Part shown: in pieces, positions 33,463-44,700 of the stretch
Layout: each line of letters starts with the position of its first letter
Position numbering within the stretch: the first letter of the stretch is position 1
Origin: an uncultured Bacteroidales bacterium
GTDB taxonomy: Bacteria; Bacteroidota; Bacteroidia; Bacteroidales; UBA932
NCBI GenBank assembly: GCA_944326335.1
Contig: CALVDM010000003.1
Location: forward strand, 1-64,000
Direction of reading: 5' to 3'
DNA length: 64,000 nucleotides
The notes under the pieces: generated by a model
Database searches by the model: none
What the model was told of the DNA's origin: nothing
What the model saw: only the letters and a program-made list of their open reading frames with translations
Position numbers and translations under genes: made by a program

Positions 33463-35685
33463 CTATCTCTTGTCGTTGCGCCTGTTCCCGCCTTTTCCTC
33501 CGTCGCGGCGAGGTCCTCTGTTCCCGCCCTGAGGACGCGGCCTGCGTTCAGGCTCCACGTAGTCTTCCGGCTTCTCGATGAGTGCCCTGCGGGAGAGTCT
33601 CATCTTCCCTGTCTTCTCATCGATTTCAAGGAGTTTCACGTCAACCTCGTCACCGATGTTGAGCACATCCTCCACCTTGTCGGTCTTGCCCCAGTCGAGT
33701 TCCGAGATGTGGAGCAGACCTTCCTTGCCGGGAAGAATCTCGACGAATGCACCGAACTCCAGGATTGAAACCACTTTGCCGTGATATATCTGTCCGACCT
33801 CAGGCACTGCGCAGATGCCGTTAATCCATTCGAGGGCCTTGTCCATGGACTCCTTGTTCTCTCCGAAGATGTCCACGATGCCTTCCCCGTTCTCCTCGGT
33901 GATTGTGATGGTGGTGCCAGTCTCCTTCTGTATCTTCTGGATGACTTCCCCGCCTTTGCCGATGACGGCTCCGATGAAGTCGCCAGGGATTCTTATCTGG
34001 ATGATGCGAGGTACGAACGGCTTGTAGTCTGCACGAGGCTCGCTGATGCACTTCATCATTTCACCCATGATGTGCATCCTGCCCTGACGTGCCTGCTCAA
34101 GGGCTTTCTCGAGCACTTCGTATGAAAGTCCGTCCACCTTGATGTCCATCTGGGTGGCCGTGATTCCATCCTTTGTGCCTGTCACCTTGAAGTCCATGTC
34201 TCCGAGGTGGTCTTCATCCCCGAGGATGTCGCTCAGGATTGCATATCTGGTGTTAGGGTTCTTCTCGTCGGTTATGAGCCCCATGGCTATACCTGCTACA
34301 GGTTTCTTTATCTTGACTCCGGCATCCATGAGCGCGAGGCATCCTGCGCAGACTGTGGCCATGGATGACGAACCGTTGGATTCGAGTATGTCAGAGACCA
34401 CGCGTACAGCATACGGATTTTCAGGAGCAAGCGGAACCATTGGCTTGAGTGCCCTCCATGCGAGGTTGCCGTGCCCGATTTCGCGGCGTCCGACACCTCT
34501 CTGAGCCTTCGCCTCGCCCGTGGCGAAAGGAGGGAAGTTGTAGTGGAGCACGAACTGCTCTGTCTTCTGAACGAGCACCTCGTCGAGCTCCTTCATGTCC
34601 AGCTTGGTGCCGAGTGTCACTGTGGACAGGGACTGGGTCTCTCCGCGGGTGAAGATGGCCGAGCCGTGTGCACATGGCAGATAGTCAGTCTCGCACCATA
34701 TCGGGCGTATCTGGGTGGATGTACGTCCGTCGAGGCGGATTCCCTCGTCAAGTATGAGGTTCCTCATCGCCGTCTTTTCCACGGCGTGGTAGTATCTTTC
34801 CACCATCATCTCCTTGGCTTCCCTTTCCTCTTCAGGGATAGTCTGGTAGAATTCTTCCTTCAGGGCATCGAAAGCATCGCTCCTTTCGTGCTTCGGAAGG
34901 CTTGACTTGGCGATGGCATAGCACCTGTCGTAGCAGAATGCCTCCACGGCCTTGCGGAGCTCCTCGTCGTTCTCCTCGTGGCAGTATGTTCTCTTTACGG
35001 TCTTTCCTGCCTCCTCCATGAGCTCCATCTGCACCTTGCAGTGCTTCTTTATCTCGGTGTGCGCGAACTTGATGGCTTCAAGCATCTCGGCTTCGCTCAC
35101 TTCCTTCATCTCGCCCTCCACCATCATGATATTATCGTAGGTGGCTGCAACCATGATGTCAAGGTCGCAATTCGCCATCTCGCTGAAGTCAGGGTTGATT
35201 TTCAGCTCTCCGTTTATCCTTCCTACCCTTACTTCGGAAATCGGGCCGCCGAACGGTATGTCGCTCACAGCGAGTGCTGAAGATGCGGCAAGTCCGGCCA
35301 GTGCATCCGGCTGTATGTCCTTTTCTGCGGAAATCAGATTGATGGTGACGAAAACCTCTGCATGGAAGTCTTCAGGGAACAGCGGCCTGAGAGCCCTGTC
35401 CACAAGTCTTGCAGTGAGTATCTCTGCATCGGAAGCCTTCCCCTCACGTTTCATGAATCCGCCAGGGAACCTTCCTGCGGAAGCGAACTTCTCCTTGTAG
35501 TCCACCTGGAGCGGCATGAAGTCCACATCTGGTTTAGCCTCTTTTGCGCATGTGACACACGCGAGGAGCATCGTACCCCCCATCTTCACAACGACAGAAC
35601 CGTCTGCCTGCTTGGCAAGTTTGCCGGTCTCGATTTCAATTACCCTTCCGTCGGATAATTCGATTTTCTTGTTGATAATATTCAT
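33463..35685 (-). CDS. pnp: Polynucleotide phosphorylase
   Basis: This 740-aa phosphorolytic 3'-5' exoribonuclease has two RNase PH domains (about 10-230 and 320-550), a KH domain (about 555-615, [16 protein letters not shown]) and an S1 domain (about 625-695, [20 protein letters not shown]). It ends in an Arg/Gly-rich tail ([17 protein letters not shown]). The phosphate-site region of the second core domain reads [25 protein letters not shown]. It degrades mRNA in the cytosol. rpsO lies upstream on the same strand, the classical rpsO-pnp order, but 184 bp and a terminator separate them. Confidence 0.98.
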   Translation of the reverse strand: MNIINKKIELSDGRVIEIETGKLAKQADGSVVVKMGGTMLLACVTCAKEAKPDVDFMPLQVDYKEKFASAGRFPGGFMKREGKASDAEILTARLVDRALRPLFPEDFHAEVFVTINLISAEKDIQPDALAGLAASSALAVSDIPFGGPISEVRVGRINGELKINPDFSEMANCDLDIMVAATYDNIMMVEGEMKEVSEAEMLEAIKFAHTEIKKHCKVQMELMEEAGKTVKRTYCHEENDEELRKAVEAFCYDRCYAIAKSSLPKHERSDAFDALKEEFYQTIPEEEREAKEMMVERYYHAVEKTAMRNLILDEGIRLDGRTSTQIRPIWCETDYLPCAHGSAIFTRGETQSLSTVTLGTKLDMKELDEVLVQKTEQFVLHYNFPPFATGEAKAQRGVGRREIGHGNLAWRALKPMVPLAPENPYAVRVVSDILESNGSSSMATVCAGCLALMDAGVKIKKPVAGIAMGLITDEKNPNTRYAILSDILGDEDHLGDMDFKVTGTKDGITATQMDIKVDGLSYEVLEKALEQARQGRMHIMGEMMKCISEPRADYKPFVPRIIQIRIPGDFIGAVIGKGGEVIQKIQKETGTTITITEENGEGIVDIFGENKESMDKALEWINGICAVPEVGQIYHGKVVSILEFGAFVEILPGKEGLLHISELDWGKTDKVEDVLNIGDEVDVKLLEIDEKTGKMRLSRRALIEKPEDYVEPERRPRPQGGNRGPRRDGGKGGNRRNDKR

Positions 35686-35821
35686 GTAGTTAATTTCAGT
35701 CTGCCTCCCCCTATGGGAGTTGATTCATAAATTGTTACTGTTTTCCCTTTATATCGTAGCCTTTCCCGGCCGCAGACCGATTCTTTTTAGCCGGAGAAGG
35801 GATATGATTGCGTCTTTACAC

Positions 35822-35857
35822 AAAAAGGGGAGACCTTTCGCACGATCGCCCCTCTTT
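35822..35857 (-). terminator. Probable rpsO terminator
   Basis: On the minus strand an imperfect stem AAAGAGGGGCGA / GTCTCCCCTTTTT (two mismatches) is followed by a T-run, 13 bases after the rpsO stop. Confidence 0.6.
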
Positions 35858-35869
35858 GCATTTTCACAT

Positions 35870-36145
35870 TTATCGACGGAGTCCGAGCTCCTTGATTATG
35901 CTTCTGTATCTCTCGATGTCTTTTTCCTTGAGGTAATCAAGTGTACGACGCCTCTTGCCGACCAGCTTCAAGAGAGAAAGACGGGTTACATGGTCTTTCT
36001 TGTTGTTCTTGAGGTGCTCGGTGAGGTGAGCGATACGGTAGGAAAATAAAGCAACTTGACTCTCCGGAGAGCCGGTGTCCTTATTAGACTTTCCGTACTT
36101 CGCGAAAATCTCCTGCTTCTTATCAGCTTCCAAATATTCAGCCAT
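35870..36145 (-). CDS. rpsO: 30S ribosomal protein S15
   Basis: This 91-aa protein begins [20 protein letters not shown] and contains the conserved 16S rRNA-binding blocks [49 protein letters not shown] and the C-terminal [13 protein letters not shown]. It binds the 16S central domain early in 30S assembly. The usual length is 89 aa. ATG 36145 is the family start; a second ATG two codons upstream is possible. A minus-strand -7 box is found at 36215-36222 (plus CAAAGTTA). Confidence 0.98.
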   Translation of the reverse strand: MAEYLEADKKQEIFAKYGKSNKDTGSPESQVALFSYRIAHLTEHLKNNKKDHVTRLSLLKLVGKRRRTLDYLKEKDIERYRSIIKELGLRR

Positions 36146-36214
36146 CTGCAAAAAGATTTAATTATTAATAATAAAATGTAAGTGCAAAAATCCCGCAGGG
36201 GAATTAAGCGGCCG

Positions 36215-36222
36215 CAAAGTTA
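36215..36222 (-). promoter_or_regulatory. -7 box upstream of rpsO
   Basis: Plus CAAAGTTA reads TAACTTTG on the minus strand, a TAnnTTTG match about 70 bases before rpsO. No clear -33 box. Confidence 0.45.
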
Positions 36223-36295
36223 GATATTAAATCTGATAAAACAATAGAATCGGTCTTTAATTTTATTGAATTTTATTGAAATACGGATAAGCATT

Positions 36296-36958
36296 CTAAA
36301 AAGTGAATCCCAGATGCCAGTCGATTCCGTAGGCGAATTTCCTTTTGACAGTCATGGCCTGAAGTTCCAGCGTGTCCACGGACGGTACCGTTGTCCCCTT
36401 CAGTCCCACGGAGAAATAGAGGCTGTTCTTTTCCGACACCCTGTAGTTCACGCCCACAGAAGGGTTGACATACAGCCCCATCGTGCCGTACCGGATATTT
36501 TCTCCTGTTTCCATCCCGAATTCCTTTTTTGCGGAAAGCCTGCCGCCCGCCGAGAGGGCGAAAAGAGGCGACACCCTCGATTTGAGGAAATATGCCTTGA
36601 AATGCACGTAAAGAGGGATATTCACAAGCGGACACGACAGGCAGTCACCGTTGCCGCCGGTCACCACAGAATGCGTTTCATAGCTTTCCTTTATGGAGTC
36701 CATTATTGAAATTCCGATGCCGGCCCCGAGGAAGATATGCTCGTTGAACCGGTAGCCTCCGATATAGCTTATGTTCGCCTCAAGATTGTTCGCACCGGTC
36801 ATCATCATTGCGTAAGAAGCGTCCACAGACTGCTCGTAACCGGATTCCACAGGCGGGAGCTTTGCTTTGGTGATGACTAAAGACGAACTGGATATCAATT
36901 GTGCGTTAGTTGTGGCTGCGACAGCCAACAGCAAGATGGTCAGAATGCTCCTTTTCAT
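36296..36958 (-). CDS. Exported beta-barrel-like protein, unknown function
   Basis: This 220-aa protein has a signal peptide (MKRSILTILLLAVAATTNAQ). The rest has the alternating pattern of an outer-membrane beta-barrel (ISYIGGYRFNEHIFLGAGIGISI, LYVNPSVGVNYRVSEKNSLYFSVGL) and ends in aromatic LGFTF, a good outer-membrane C-terminal signal. It resembles the OmpW/outer-membrane-beta-barrel class common in Bacteroidota. Two Cys close together (GDCLSCPLVN) could form a disulfide. It follows the 169-aa exported protein by 33 bp on the same strand, so the two may form an operon. Confidence 0.75.
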   Translation of the reverse strand: MKRSILTILLLAVAATTNAQLISSSSLVITKAKLPPVESGYEQSVDASYAMMMTGANNLEANISYIGGYRFNEHIFLGAGIGISIMDSIKESYETHSVVTGGNGDCLSCPLVNIPLYVHFKAYFLKSRVSPLFALSAGGRLSAKKEFGMETGENIRYGTMGLYVNPSVGVNYRVSEKNSLYFSVGLKGTTVPSVDTLELQAMTVKRKFAYGIDWHLGFTF

Positions 36959-36991
36959 ATTTCAGCGGTTTTCAGTATCCGGTTCCGGAAA

Positions 36992-37501
36992 TTATTTTTC
37001 AATCTGAAGTCTTGTCTGCCCCTCCGGGTTTTCGAGGATTTTGTTGTTCTCCTCCCCGGTCACGCTCTTGGCCTTTGCCACGAGGTTCACATCCTGCTCC
37101 GTGGCGTTTCTGAAGTTCACGTATTTCGCCGGATAGCCGGAAACCGTTATTTCGAGGAAGCCCGCCTCGTTTGTAATCACGTCTATTGTGGCCCCGACTA
37201 TCGCGTCCGCCTTATAGGCTCTTGCAGCACGGCTGAGGGCGATTTTCTTGAACTCCGGTACCAATTTCACTATTGCCGGGCTGACTGGATACCTTGAAAA
37301 GGCATCTTTTTCGGTGTAGGCAATCTTGTCCGAAATCAACTGGAGATCAGCGATCATAGGCGTGATCATCACTGACTGCTGCGGTTCAAGGTTGCGTGCG
37401 GACGATTCCTGGTATTCCACACGGTCGGTACGGGACTGGGCGTAAGATACGGAGCAGAGCGCGAAAAGGGCTGCTGCCGCCGGAATGATTTTCTTTATCA
37501 T
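36992..37501 (-). CDS. Exported protein of unknown function
   Basis: This 169-aa protein has a signal peptide cut after SYAQ. The core contains a segment SRAARAYKADAIVGATIDVIT followed by FLEITVSGYPAKYVNFR, a pattern I associate with exported Bacteroidota proteins that carry a YbjQ-like alternating fold; this is a weak recollection and not a family call. No catalytic motif is visible. It is expressed with the barrel protein downstream and lies 59 bp after the BspA-like gene's stop on the same strand. Confidence 0.65.
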   Translation of the reverse strand: MIKKIIPAAAALFALCSVSYAQSRTDRVEYQESSARNLEPQQSVMITPMIADLQLISDKIAYTEKDAFSRYPVSPAIVKLVPEFKKIALSRAARAYKADAIVGATIDVITNEAGFLEITVSGYPAKYVNFRNATEQDVNLVAKAKSVTGEENNKILENPEGQTRLQIEK

Positions 37502-37560
37502 TGATTCCTGTGTTTAGTTGTTTATATTCAGTAGCAAAAATCTTTCTCCGGAAGACGTTC

Positions 37561-39808
37561 TTATTTGTAGAATTCGGAAGAAGGCACCCCTTCGAGCGGC
37601 CAGTCTTTCCAGAACTCCGCTTTTTCATAGTCCGCAAGTGTTTCTTCCGGCACATAGATCCTGAATCCGGAATTTTGCAAAGGGTCTCCTGCGTACATAT
37701 ATCCCCTCCCGAAAATCGTGTTTGTAAGAGTAGGAGGCGTATAATAGTTGAGGTACAGGGCTCCGAGGTTCTTGTCTCCCGAGAAAACCTGTCTGCCGAA
37801 TGTGGTTTTCATAATATGGCCGCACTCGAGCCCGACACTTGCCAGTTTGTTGCAGTCCGCGAACGCCACGGTTCCGACAAATTCTATATATCTCCCTAAT
37901 TTCACATCTGTCAGACTTCTGCAGTAATAGAATGCGCCTGCGCCTATCCTTCTGAGGTCGTGCTCGCATTCAATTTTTTCAAGTCCGGATAACGCGAAAG
38001 CATAGCGGCCGATTTCCCTCAACGTTTCCGGCAGCTGTATTTTCCTGAGACTGCGGCATTCGTAAAAGGCATAGTCTCCTATCGGATAGTTCCCCCGCCA
38101 CTCCCAGTCCATATCGAACCGTACATCGGACAGGGCCGAGCATCCGTAAAACGCATACTCCCCGACTTCCTGCAGCAGCCCGAATGATGTGAGCTTTTTG
38201 CATTTGTAGAAAGCATAATCGCCGACACTCACTCCGGGAAAACTGCCGTCCCTGTCAGTAAGTCCTTCCAAGGATTCGCATCCATAGAAAGCCCTTTGCC
38301 CAATGTAGGTTACGTCATCTCCCCATCTTACCTCTCTGAGGGAAGTGCAGTTCTCGAATGTCGAACTGCCTATACTGTGCCCGTTTACGGCACCTCGTGG
38401 AATGTCGATTTCGACCAATGATATGCAGTCAAAGAACACGGAAGTTTCTATACCATAGCCGTCGTTGAACGAACTGTTGGTGAACACGACTTCTTCCAAG
38501 GACGTGCATCCGGAAAATGCAGCTGAACCCACTGTTCCCAATGCCGGCTGAAGCCATATTTTCTTCAATGTGGAGCAGTTGTTGAAGGCTCCGCTGTAAA
38601 CCTCGTCATCGTTGGTGGTCTTCAGTGCGATTTTGCCGGTCCCGTCTTCGAAAATATGTCCGGCATAGCCGTTTTCCGAAATCATTAGTTTCCTGCCGTC
38701 CGTGGTCGTATATTTTATGCCGGCGAAAGCATTCAGGGTGACCTGTATCGTGTGCGATACCGTGTTGTCCTGAGACAATATGTGAACTTCCCCGGATTTG
38801 GCGGCTTCATCGAAGTTCACATCATAGTGGAAGTATATTTTCTGAATGTCCGGATTCCCGGCAAGTTCCTCGACAGCGTTGCCGCTTGACCCGTCTGTGC
38901 TGAACCTTATCCAGTCCGCATCCGATGAGACAGTCCAGCCACAATTGGACGATATTGTGATATAATCGATTACATTGTTATATGGCCTGCCCTCGGAAAA
39001 CTGTCCGAGGTTGTCCAATGTTATAGACTGGGACAGTTCACCCTGGACGAATGTCAGGCTTTGGTATATTTCCACCTCTTCACCGTCGCGGGAAACCGTG
39101 CTCCCGATTTTGATTCCAGCCTTTCTGCCTTCGAAGTCAGGATTGGACAGGACTTCCACTGAAAGGCTGTAGCTCCGGGTTCCAGAGTTGTCTGTACTGG
39201 TTTCAGAGCCTCCTGTACTCTTGACATTTATCCAGTCGCACTCGTTCAGGACCTCTACAGGGAAATTCGAGTCTGTCACGAACTCGTAGGTCTTGCCGGA
39301 TTCCGGCACTTCAAAGCCATTTTCGAGACCTTCCCACATATCCTCCAGTTCTTCGTCGGAGTACGAGTCCGCAGGTGTGATATTGAAGACGGGAGCTTGG
39401 GGATTTTGACGCAGGGTGACTTCTTTCCTTACCTCCGGATGGTCAGGACAATATATTTCCAGCACTCCAGTGTAGCTGTCGAAAACCAGACCTCCGTCGT
39501 GTATGCGCGCCTGTGCACTTATCCGGAGTTCGCTTTCGGAAGTCTGTTCCGCCGAGAACGGATTTGAGGCATAGTCGTCAGGACAAGACAGGGAATAGTT
39601 CCAGGTGAATTTTGACGTGACATTTACCGTTTTCGAATCTCCGTTGCCGGAGAGCACGACAGTTTCCGGTTCCACGACAAGCAGGTCAGTGCCGTCCGCC
39701 GTAATGGTTTCAGTCGTGCATCCGTTCAGGATTATTTCCCCCCCCCACCCACGCGCAGGAAAGCAGGAAAGACAGGCAGATTGTGCCGGATGATTTTCTT
39801 GTCTTCAT
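37561..39808 (-). CDS. BspA-like leucine-rich-repeat lipoprotein with 5' frameshift at poly-G
   Basis: The open frame 37561-39675 (704 codons, GTG at its 5' end) lacks a signal peptide. ATG 39808 starts MKTRKSSGTICLSFLLSCAW, a lipoprotein-type signal, in another frame; the two join across a run of nine Gs (plus-strand C 39738-39746). Eight Gs would restore one frame, giving LNGC or LLSC as lipobox. The N-terminal half has BACON-like beta domains (about 10-300). The C-terminal half has about eight LRR_5 repeats of BspA type (for example GSAAFSGCTSLEEVVF, IGQRAFYGCESLEGL), used for surface binding to host or polymer. With nine Gs the product from ATG stops after about 33 codons. It may be a phase-variable gene or an assembly error. 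Confidence 0.8.
39738..39746. repeat. Homopolymer run C9/G9 in the BspA-like gene leader
   Basis: Nine consecutive C on the plus strand, followed by A and CCC. It sits 20 codons into the signal-peptide region of a surface lipoprotein gene and its length decides the reading frame, the usual arrangement of a slipped-strand phase switch. Nine is out of frame here; eight or eleven would be in frame. Confidence 0.85.
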
Positions 39809-39855
39809 TTTTTCAAGGTTTTCCAATTGAGTCAACGGGCAAGTGCAATAAGATA

Positions 39856-39863
39856 CAAAATTA
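39856..39863 (-). promoter_or_regulatory. -7 box upstream of the BspA-like gene
   Basis: Plus CAAAATTA reads TAATTTTG on the minus strand, a TAnnTTTG match 48 bases before ATG 39808. This supports transcription of the frameshifted 5' part. No clear -33 box. Confidence 0.5.
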
Positions 39864-39947
39864 CAATAAAAATCTAAAGAACTCGTAAAAAAGGGAATAA
39901 TTCAAAACAGATTCTTAAATTTGCCGTCTGCAGACAGGAGACAGATT

Positions 39948-41582
39948 GTGAAAACATCCATATACAGAATACCGATATTGTGTGCAGCCTTTTTCTGCGT
40001 GGCGGGGATGTCATGCCATGCCATGTGGCAGAGGGAGCCGGACCTTACGGATGCCGCCGTCCTAATGTATGAATACCCCGACAGTGCAATGACTGTGGTG
40101 GAGAGGCTGGAGCCGCGCTTTTCCATCGTGGACACAGCGTCCGCAAGGCAGGTGGACAGTGTCACGCATTCGGTTTTCAACTATTACCGCAAGCACAAGA
40201 GCCGCACGGAAAAGCTCGACATGTACTACATCCTCGGCAGATTCCACCAGATACGCGGAAACGAGGAGTCGGCCATGTTCTGCTACGTTAATGCCGAACA
40301 GTATGTCGGTGATGCTGCGGATGCGGTTCTTCCGGGATGCCTTTCCGCATCAATGGCCAGCCTTTACGAGTACGGCTACGATTATGCGAAGGCTGTCGAC
40401 GGCTACATGACCGCCGGACGGCATTTCAAGGAGGCCGGGGACTACAGGCATTTCGCCAGGGTGAACATAAGGGCCGCCCGATGCTGCTTCTACATGGGCG
40501 ACGAGCTCAGGGCCATGGCAATACTCGATGACATGGCGCCGTATATGGAAAGTGTGGAGGATGCGGACCAGGTCAGGTATTTCAGGCTGATACTGAACAT
40601 GAACCATGAGATTCCCCTGGACGATGTCATAAACGCCGTGGAGCATCTGGACCTCCGCGGGGACACTTCACCTGACCAGGGATACCTTCTCGCCATATCG
40701 GACATATACCTGAAGTCCGGCTATACGGATTCCGCCATGGTCTACATAGACAGATACAGGGAGGCGACACCTGCCTTCAGCTCAAATCCGACATATTACC
40801 TGCGGCTGTCGAATGTCTACGACACTCTGGGGCTCGAGAAGATGGCCCTGCAGGCGTACAAGAAGCACGTGGCCCTCAAGGATTCCACATATCTGGACAA
40901 GATAGACGAGAATGTGCAGATGGTTGCGGCGATGTACGACAATTATGTGCAGATGTCGAGGAGCGAGAGGGAGAAGCGGCTACTGCTGTATTCCATAGCG
41001 GCCATACTCGTTGTCGGGGCCGGAGTGGTCCTGCACTTCCGCCGGAAAATCTGGAAGCAGTCCCGCCGGGCCGACTATCTCGAGGAACTGTACCGGAACG
41101 TCTCCAAGGAAAAGGATGCGCTGACGGCGATAAGGAAAAATTCCGTGCTCATCGACGAACCGTCGAGGAACGTGATAGAGAACCGTCTTGCCGCCCTTGA
41201 CGAGATTCTGACCATGAGGCGGCTCGGGAACTATTCCCCTAAACGTGCCCTGGAGATGATAGAGTCCATTGCGCTTGACCAGGAAGCCTACATGAACTCG
41301 CTCGGACTCATGTTCTCACTCCGTCATCCCGCACTGTCGGACTATCTCCGGAGCCGCCAGTTCTCGACATGGGAGATAGGCTACTGCAGCCTTTACAGCA
41401 TGGGCTTCAAGGGAAAGGACATCGGGAACATCCTCGGGTCGAGCAGGTACTACAAGATAAACAGCGTAATCAGGAAGAAGCTCGGCCTTGCCCCTACCGA
41501 GACCAACCTTGACATCTATCTCCGGAAACTCATCGCCGACATCGAACCCCGCTCCGGCGGGAGTGCCGCAGACGGACGGTAA
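39948..41582 (+). CDS. TPR-type membrane regulator with C-terminal LuxR-like HTH
   Basis: This 544-aa protein starts at GTG 39948, with AGGAG seven bases upstream and a -7 box TAAATTTG (39916-39923) before it; a TTG at 39921 in frame lies inside that promoter. The N-terminus is a signal/lipoprotein-like segment (lipobox-like VAGMSC). Residues about 35-330 are tetratricopeptide-like helices, then one transmembrane helix (about 340-362, LLLYSIAAILVVGAGVVLHF), a short coiled coil and a C-terminal HTH (STWEIGYCSLYSMGFKGKDIG). Such Bacteroidota proteins are thought to link an envelope signal to transcription. It precedes the SusC-SusD pair and is divergent from the BspA-like gene, so it may control either. 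Confidence 0.82.
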   Translation: MKTSIYRIPILCAAFFCVAGMSCHAMWQREPDLTDAAVLMYEYPDSAMTVVERLEPRFSIVDTASARQVDSVTHSVFNYYRKHKSRTEKLDMYYILGRFHQIRGNEESAMFCYVNAEQYVGDAADAVLPGCLSASMASLYEYGYDYAKAVDGYMTAGRHFKEAGDYRHFARVNIRAARCCFYMGDELRAMAILDDMAPYMESVEDADQVRYFRLILNMNHEIPLDDVINAVEHLDLRGDTSPDQGYLLAISDIYLKSGYTDSAMVYIDRYREATPAFSSNPTYYLRLSNVYDTLGLEKMALQAYKKHVALKDSTYLDKIDENVQMVAAMYDNYVQMSRSEREKRLLLYSIAAILVVGAGVVLHFRRKIWKQSRRADYLEELYRNVSKEKDALTAIRKNSVLIDEPSRNVIENRLAALDEILTMRRLGNYSPKRALEMIESIALDQEAYMNSLGLMFSLRHPALSDYLRSRQFSTWEIGYCSLYSMGFKGKDIGNILGSSRYYKINSVIRKKLGLAPTETNLDIYLRKLIADIEPRSGGSAADGR

Positions 41583-41643
41583 TGGTATCGGCAATCATAT
41601 AATTTCACCCCGACGGCAGACTTTTTCTGTTTTTGAATATCCA

Positions 41644-41660
41644 ACTCATTGATAATGAGT
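41644..41660. promoter_or_regulatory. Palindrome upstream of susC, possible operator
   Basis: ACTCATT-GAT-AATGAGT is a perfect 7-bp inverted repeat with a three-base centre, 33 bases before the susC -33 box and 60 bases after the TPR regulator gene. It could be a regulator site; no U-run follows, so it is not a clear terminator. Confidence 0.4.
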
Positions 41661-41692
41661 GGTGGTCTGTTTTCAGTTTGTCAAACTTATTT

Positions 41693-41724
41693 TTTGTCCG
41701 GCAAACTATTCGACGGTAATTTTG
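41693..41724 (+). promoter_or_regulatory. Complete promoter of the susC-susD operon
   Basis: TTTG (41693-41696), 20 bp, then TAATTTTG (41717-41724): an exact fit to the Bacteroidota consensus, 22 bases before ATG 41747. Confidence 0.8.
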
Positions 41725-41746
41725 CATCCCGTATAAATTTATCATT

Positions 41747-44700
41747 ATGATTCGGAACAGATGCATATTGGCCGTCTTCATGATTGTGGCATCGGTATTC
41801 CTGCCGTATGGCTCGATGGCACAGGAGGCGAAGCGTGAGGTGGTCGGCACCATCATGGACGACCTCGGGAATCCGCTTGCCGGTGCGGCGGTGACCGTGA
41901 GGGGAGAACCCGTCTCGGAGGGAGTGATTACAGACCTGGACGGCAGGTTCAGCATTATGGCTGCGCCGAAGTCCGTCCTCATGATTTCATACGTCGGTTA
42001 CAAGGAGGTCAGGTATCCGCTCGGGAACAGGACCGACATAACGGTGGAGATGGAGGAAGACACCGAATATCTCGACGATGTGGTGGTGATAGGCTACGGT
42101 ACACAGCGGAAATCGGACCTGACGGGCTCGATATCCTCAGTTGATGCAAAGGACATAAGGAATGTTCCGGCGAGGTCGGTGTCGGAGGCTTTGCAGGGCA
42201 AGGTGGCCGGTGTCATGGTCTCGAAGAACGACGGCACCCCGGGCAGCACGGCGGACATCGTGATAAGAGGCGTAGGTTCGATAAACGGACTGAATCCTCT
42301 TTTCGTCATAGACGGGGTGGCTGTGGAGAACTCCGCGGACTACAACCTCAGTGACATAGAGTCCATAGAGGTAATCAAGGATGCGAGTGCTGCAGCCATT
42401 TACGGGGCGCGTGCCGCAGGCGGAGTCGTGCTCATCACCACGAAGCAGGGAGACTACAACTCTCCGGCACGCGTGTCCTTTTCGGCGAGGGCAGGCATCA
42501 GGTCTCTGGCAGACATGTACGAGCTTCTCGACACCCGTGATTTCGTCAGGGTGAAGCAGGCGCTCGGAGAGGATAACGCCATTTTCAACGACCCGTCTTC
42601 CCTTCCTTATACGGACTGGCCTTCGGAGATATACCGCAACGGTATAGAACACAGCTACAACCTGTCGCTTTCAGGCGGAAGCGGCAAGCTGAGGTATTAT
42701 CTTGCCGGAGCCTACGAGAGGGAGAACGGGACGCAGCTCGAGAATTACTGGGAGCGTATTTCCGCCAGGCTGAACGTGGATTATGCAGTGAACAAGGCAG
42801 TGACAGTGGGCACGAGGATATATTTCGCCAGGATAAGGGAAAACCCGTACACCTTGTCTTTCCCGTGGGTCTCTGTGCCTTACATCACGGTGAAGAATCC
42901 TGACGGTTCATGGACAGGGGTGCCGTCGGGTGTGGATACGGATGCGGGAAACCCTCGCGCCGACATCGCGAAACATCATTTCAAGTCTTCGGACCTGGTC
43001 GGTAACGCCGACCTGTTCATAGACTGGAACATCTGGGACGGCCTGCGGCTGAACGTGACAGGCGCAGCCCATTTCGGCGGCGGATTCGACGACCAGTACA
43101 CCGAGTCCAGCACCCTCAGGAGGACACCTGAAAGCGACAGCTACTACAAATACCTGGACTACAGCGAGGAATATACCTTCACGTCCACGCTGTCATACGG
43201 GAAGAAATTCGCCGGCAAACATGATTTCTACGTGATGGCCGGGTTCGAGGCGAAGAATGCCAACTATTCCTACCTCAGTGCGACGGCTACGGATTTCCCT
43301 GTCGACAATCCGCAGTCTTTCGCCCTTTCCACCGTGGATGACAGGTCTGCTTCCGGGACCCTCAGCTACGACAGGTTCCTGTCTTTCTTCGCAAGACTCA
43401 CCTACAACTACGACGGCAGATACCTTTTTTCCGCGAACTTCAGAAGGGACGGGTCCCCTAAATTCGGGCCTACGCACAGGTGGGGTAATTTCCCGTCGTT
43501 CTCCGCCGGGTGGAAAATCTCCGAAGAACCGTTCTTCAAGAACTGGAGCCAGAGCTGGTTCAGTTCGCTCAAGCCTCGCGTGAGCTGGGGTATCCTCGGA
43601 AACGATTCCGCGCTTGCAAGCTATTCGTACCTTTCGTCTTTCAGCAATGTCACCCTGCATTCGTTCGACGGCAGCTCTGCGGTCGCAGGCTACAACAACC
43701 CCAAGGTGATAAACGAGGACATAAGGTGGGAGTCCATCTATACCCTGAACGCCGGGGTGGACATGGAGTTTTTCAACAACAAGCTCGCCGTCTCGTTCGA
43801 CTGGTACCGGAGAATCACCAGGGATATGATATACGCCATATCGGTGCCCAACTCGTCCGGGATAACGACACCGGTGAATACCGGCACCATGGCTACCATG
43901 CCGGTTAACCTCGGCCGCATAGACAACAACGGGTGGGAGCTTCTCGTGTCTTACAGGAACAACGTGGGCGGCTTCAACTATGCCGTGAGCGCGAATGTCT
44001 CCCAGAACAGGAACAGGGTGGTGGACCTCGGTCTTCCTACAGCCTACATCTACGGCGGGGGCGGACATCCGATGCAGGCTACCACGAGCCCGTGCAAGAC
44101 GGTGAACGGCATGCCGATAAGCAGTTTCTGGGGCCTTCAGACCGACGGGCTCATAACTTCACAGGAAGAGATAGACGAATTGAACGCCATAGCCAGGGCC
44201 AACGGCCATGATTACTATCACCAGCGGCTGACCGGAGTCGGAGACCTCAAGTTCGTGGACCGCAACGGGGACGGCACCATAAATGACGATGACTGCACAT
44301 TCATCGGGAACCCGTGGCCGGACGTGCAGTACGGCTTCAACATAACCCTCGGCTACAAGGGGATAGATTTCGTGGCGGACTTCACCGGAGTGGCCGGGAA
44401 TGATGTCATGAACCTTTCAAAAGCCTACACTCAGAACATGGTGCAGAGTTCCAACACCACCGCGGAGATATTCGAGGCTTCCTATTTCCTCGGCAACGGC
44501 ATGACCGGCCGCCCGAGAGTGTCCGCAATCGACCCTGACAACAATGCCGTGGTCAAGGACCCGAACCAGAACTACAGCAGGTATTCCGACTATTTCATAG
44601 AGGACGGTTCCTATCTGAAACTGAAGAATGTCACCCTGGGATACACTTTCCCGCGCAAGTGGACAAGGAAGGCGAAAATAGACAGGCTCAGGATATATGT

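Noticed and set aside
35686-35869. rpsO-pnp as one operon
   Set aside because: A likely terminator and 184 bp separate the genes; co-transcription may still occur but is not shown.
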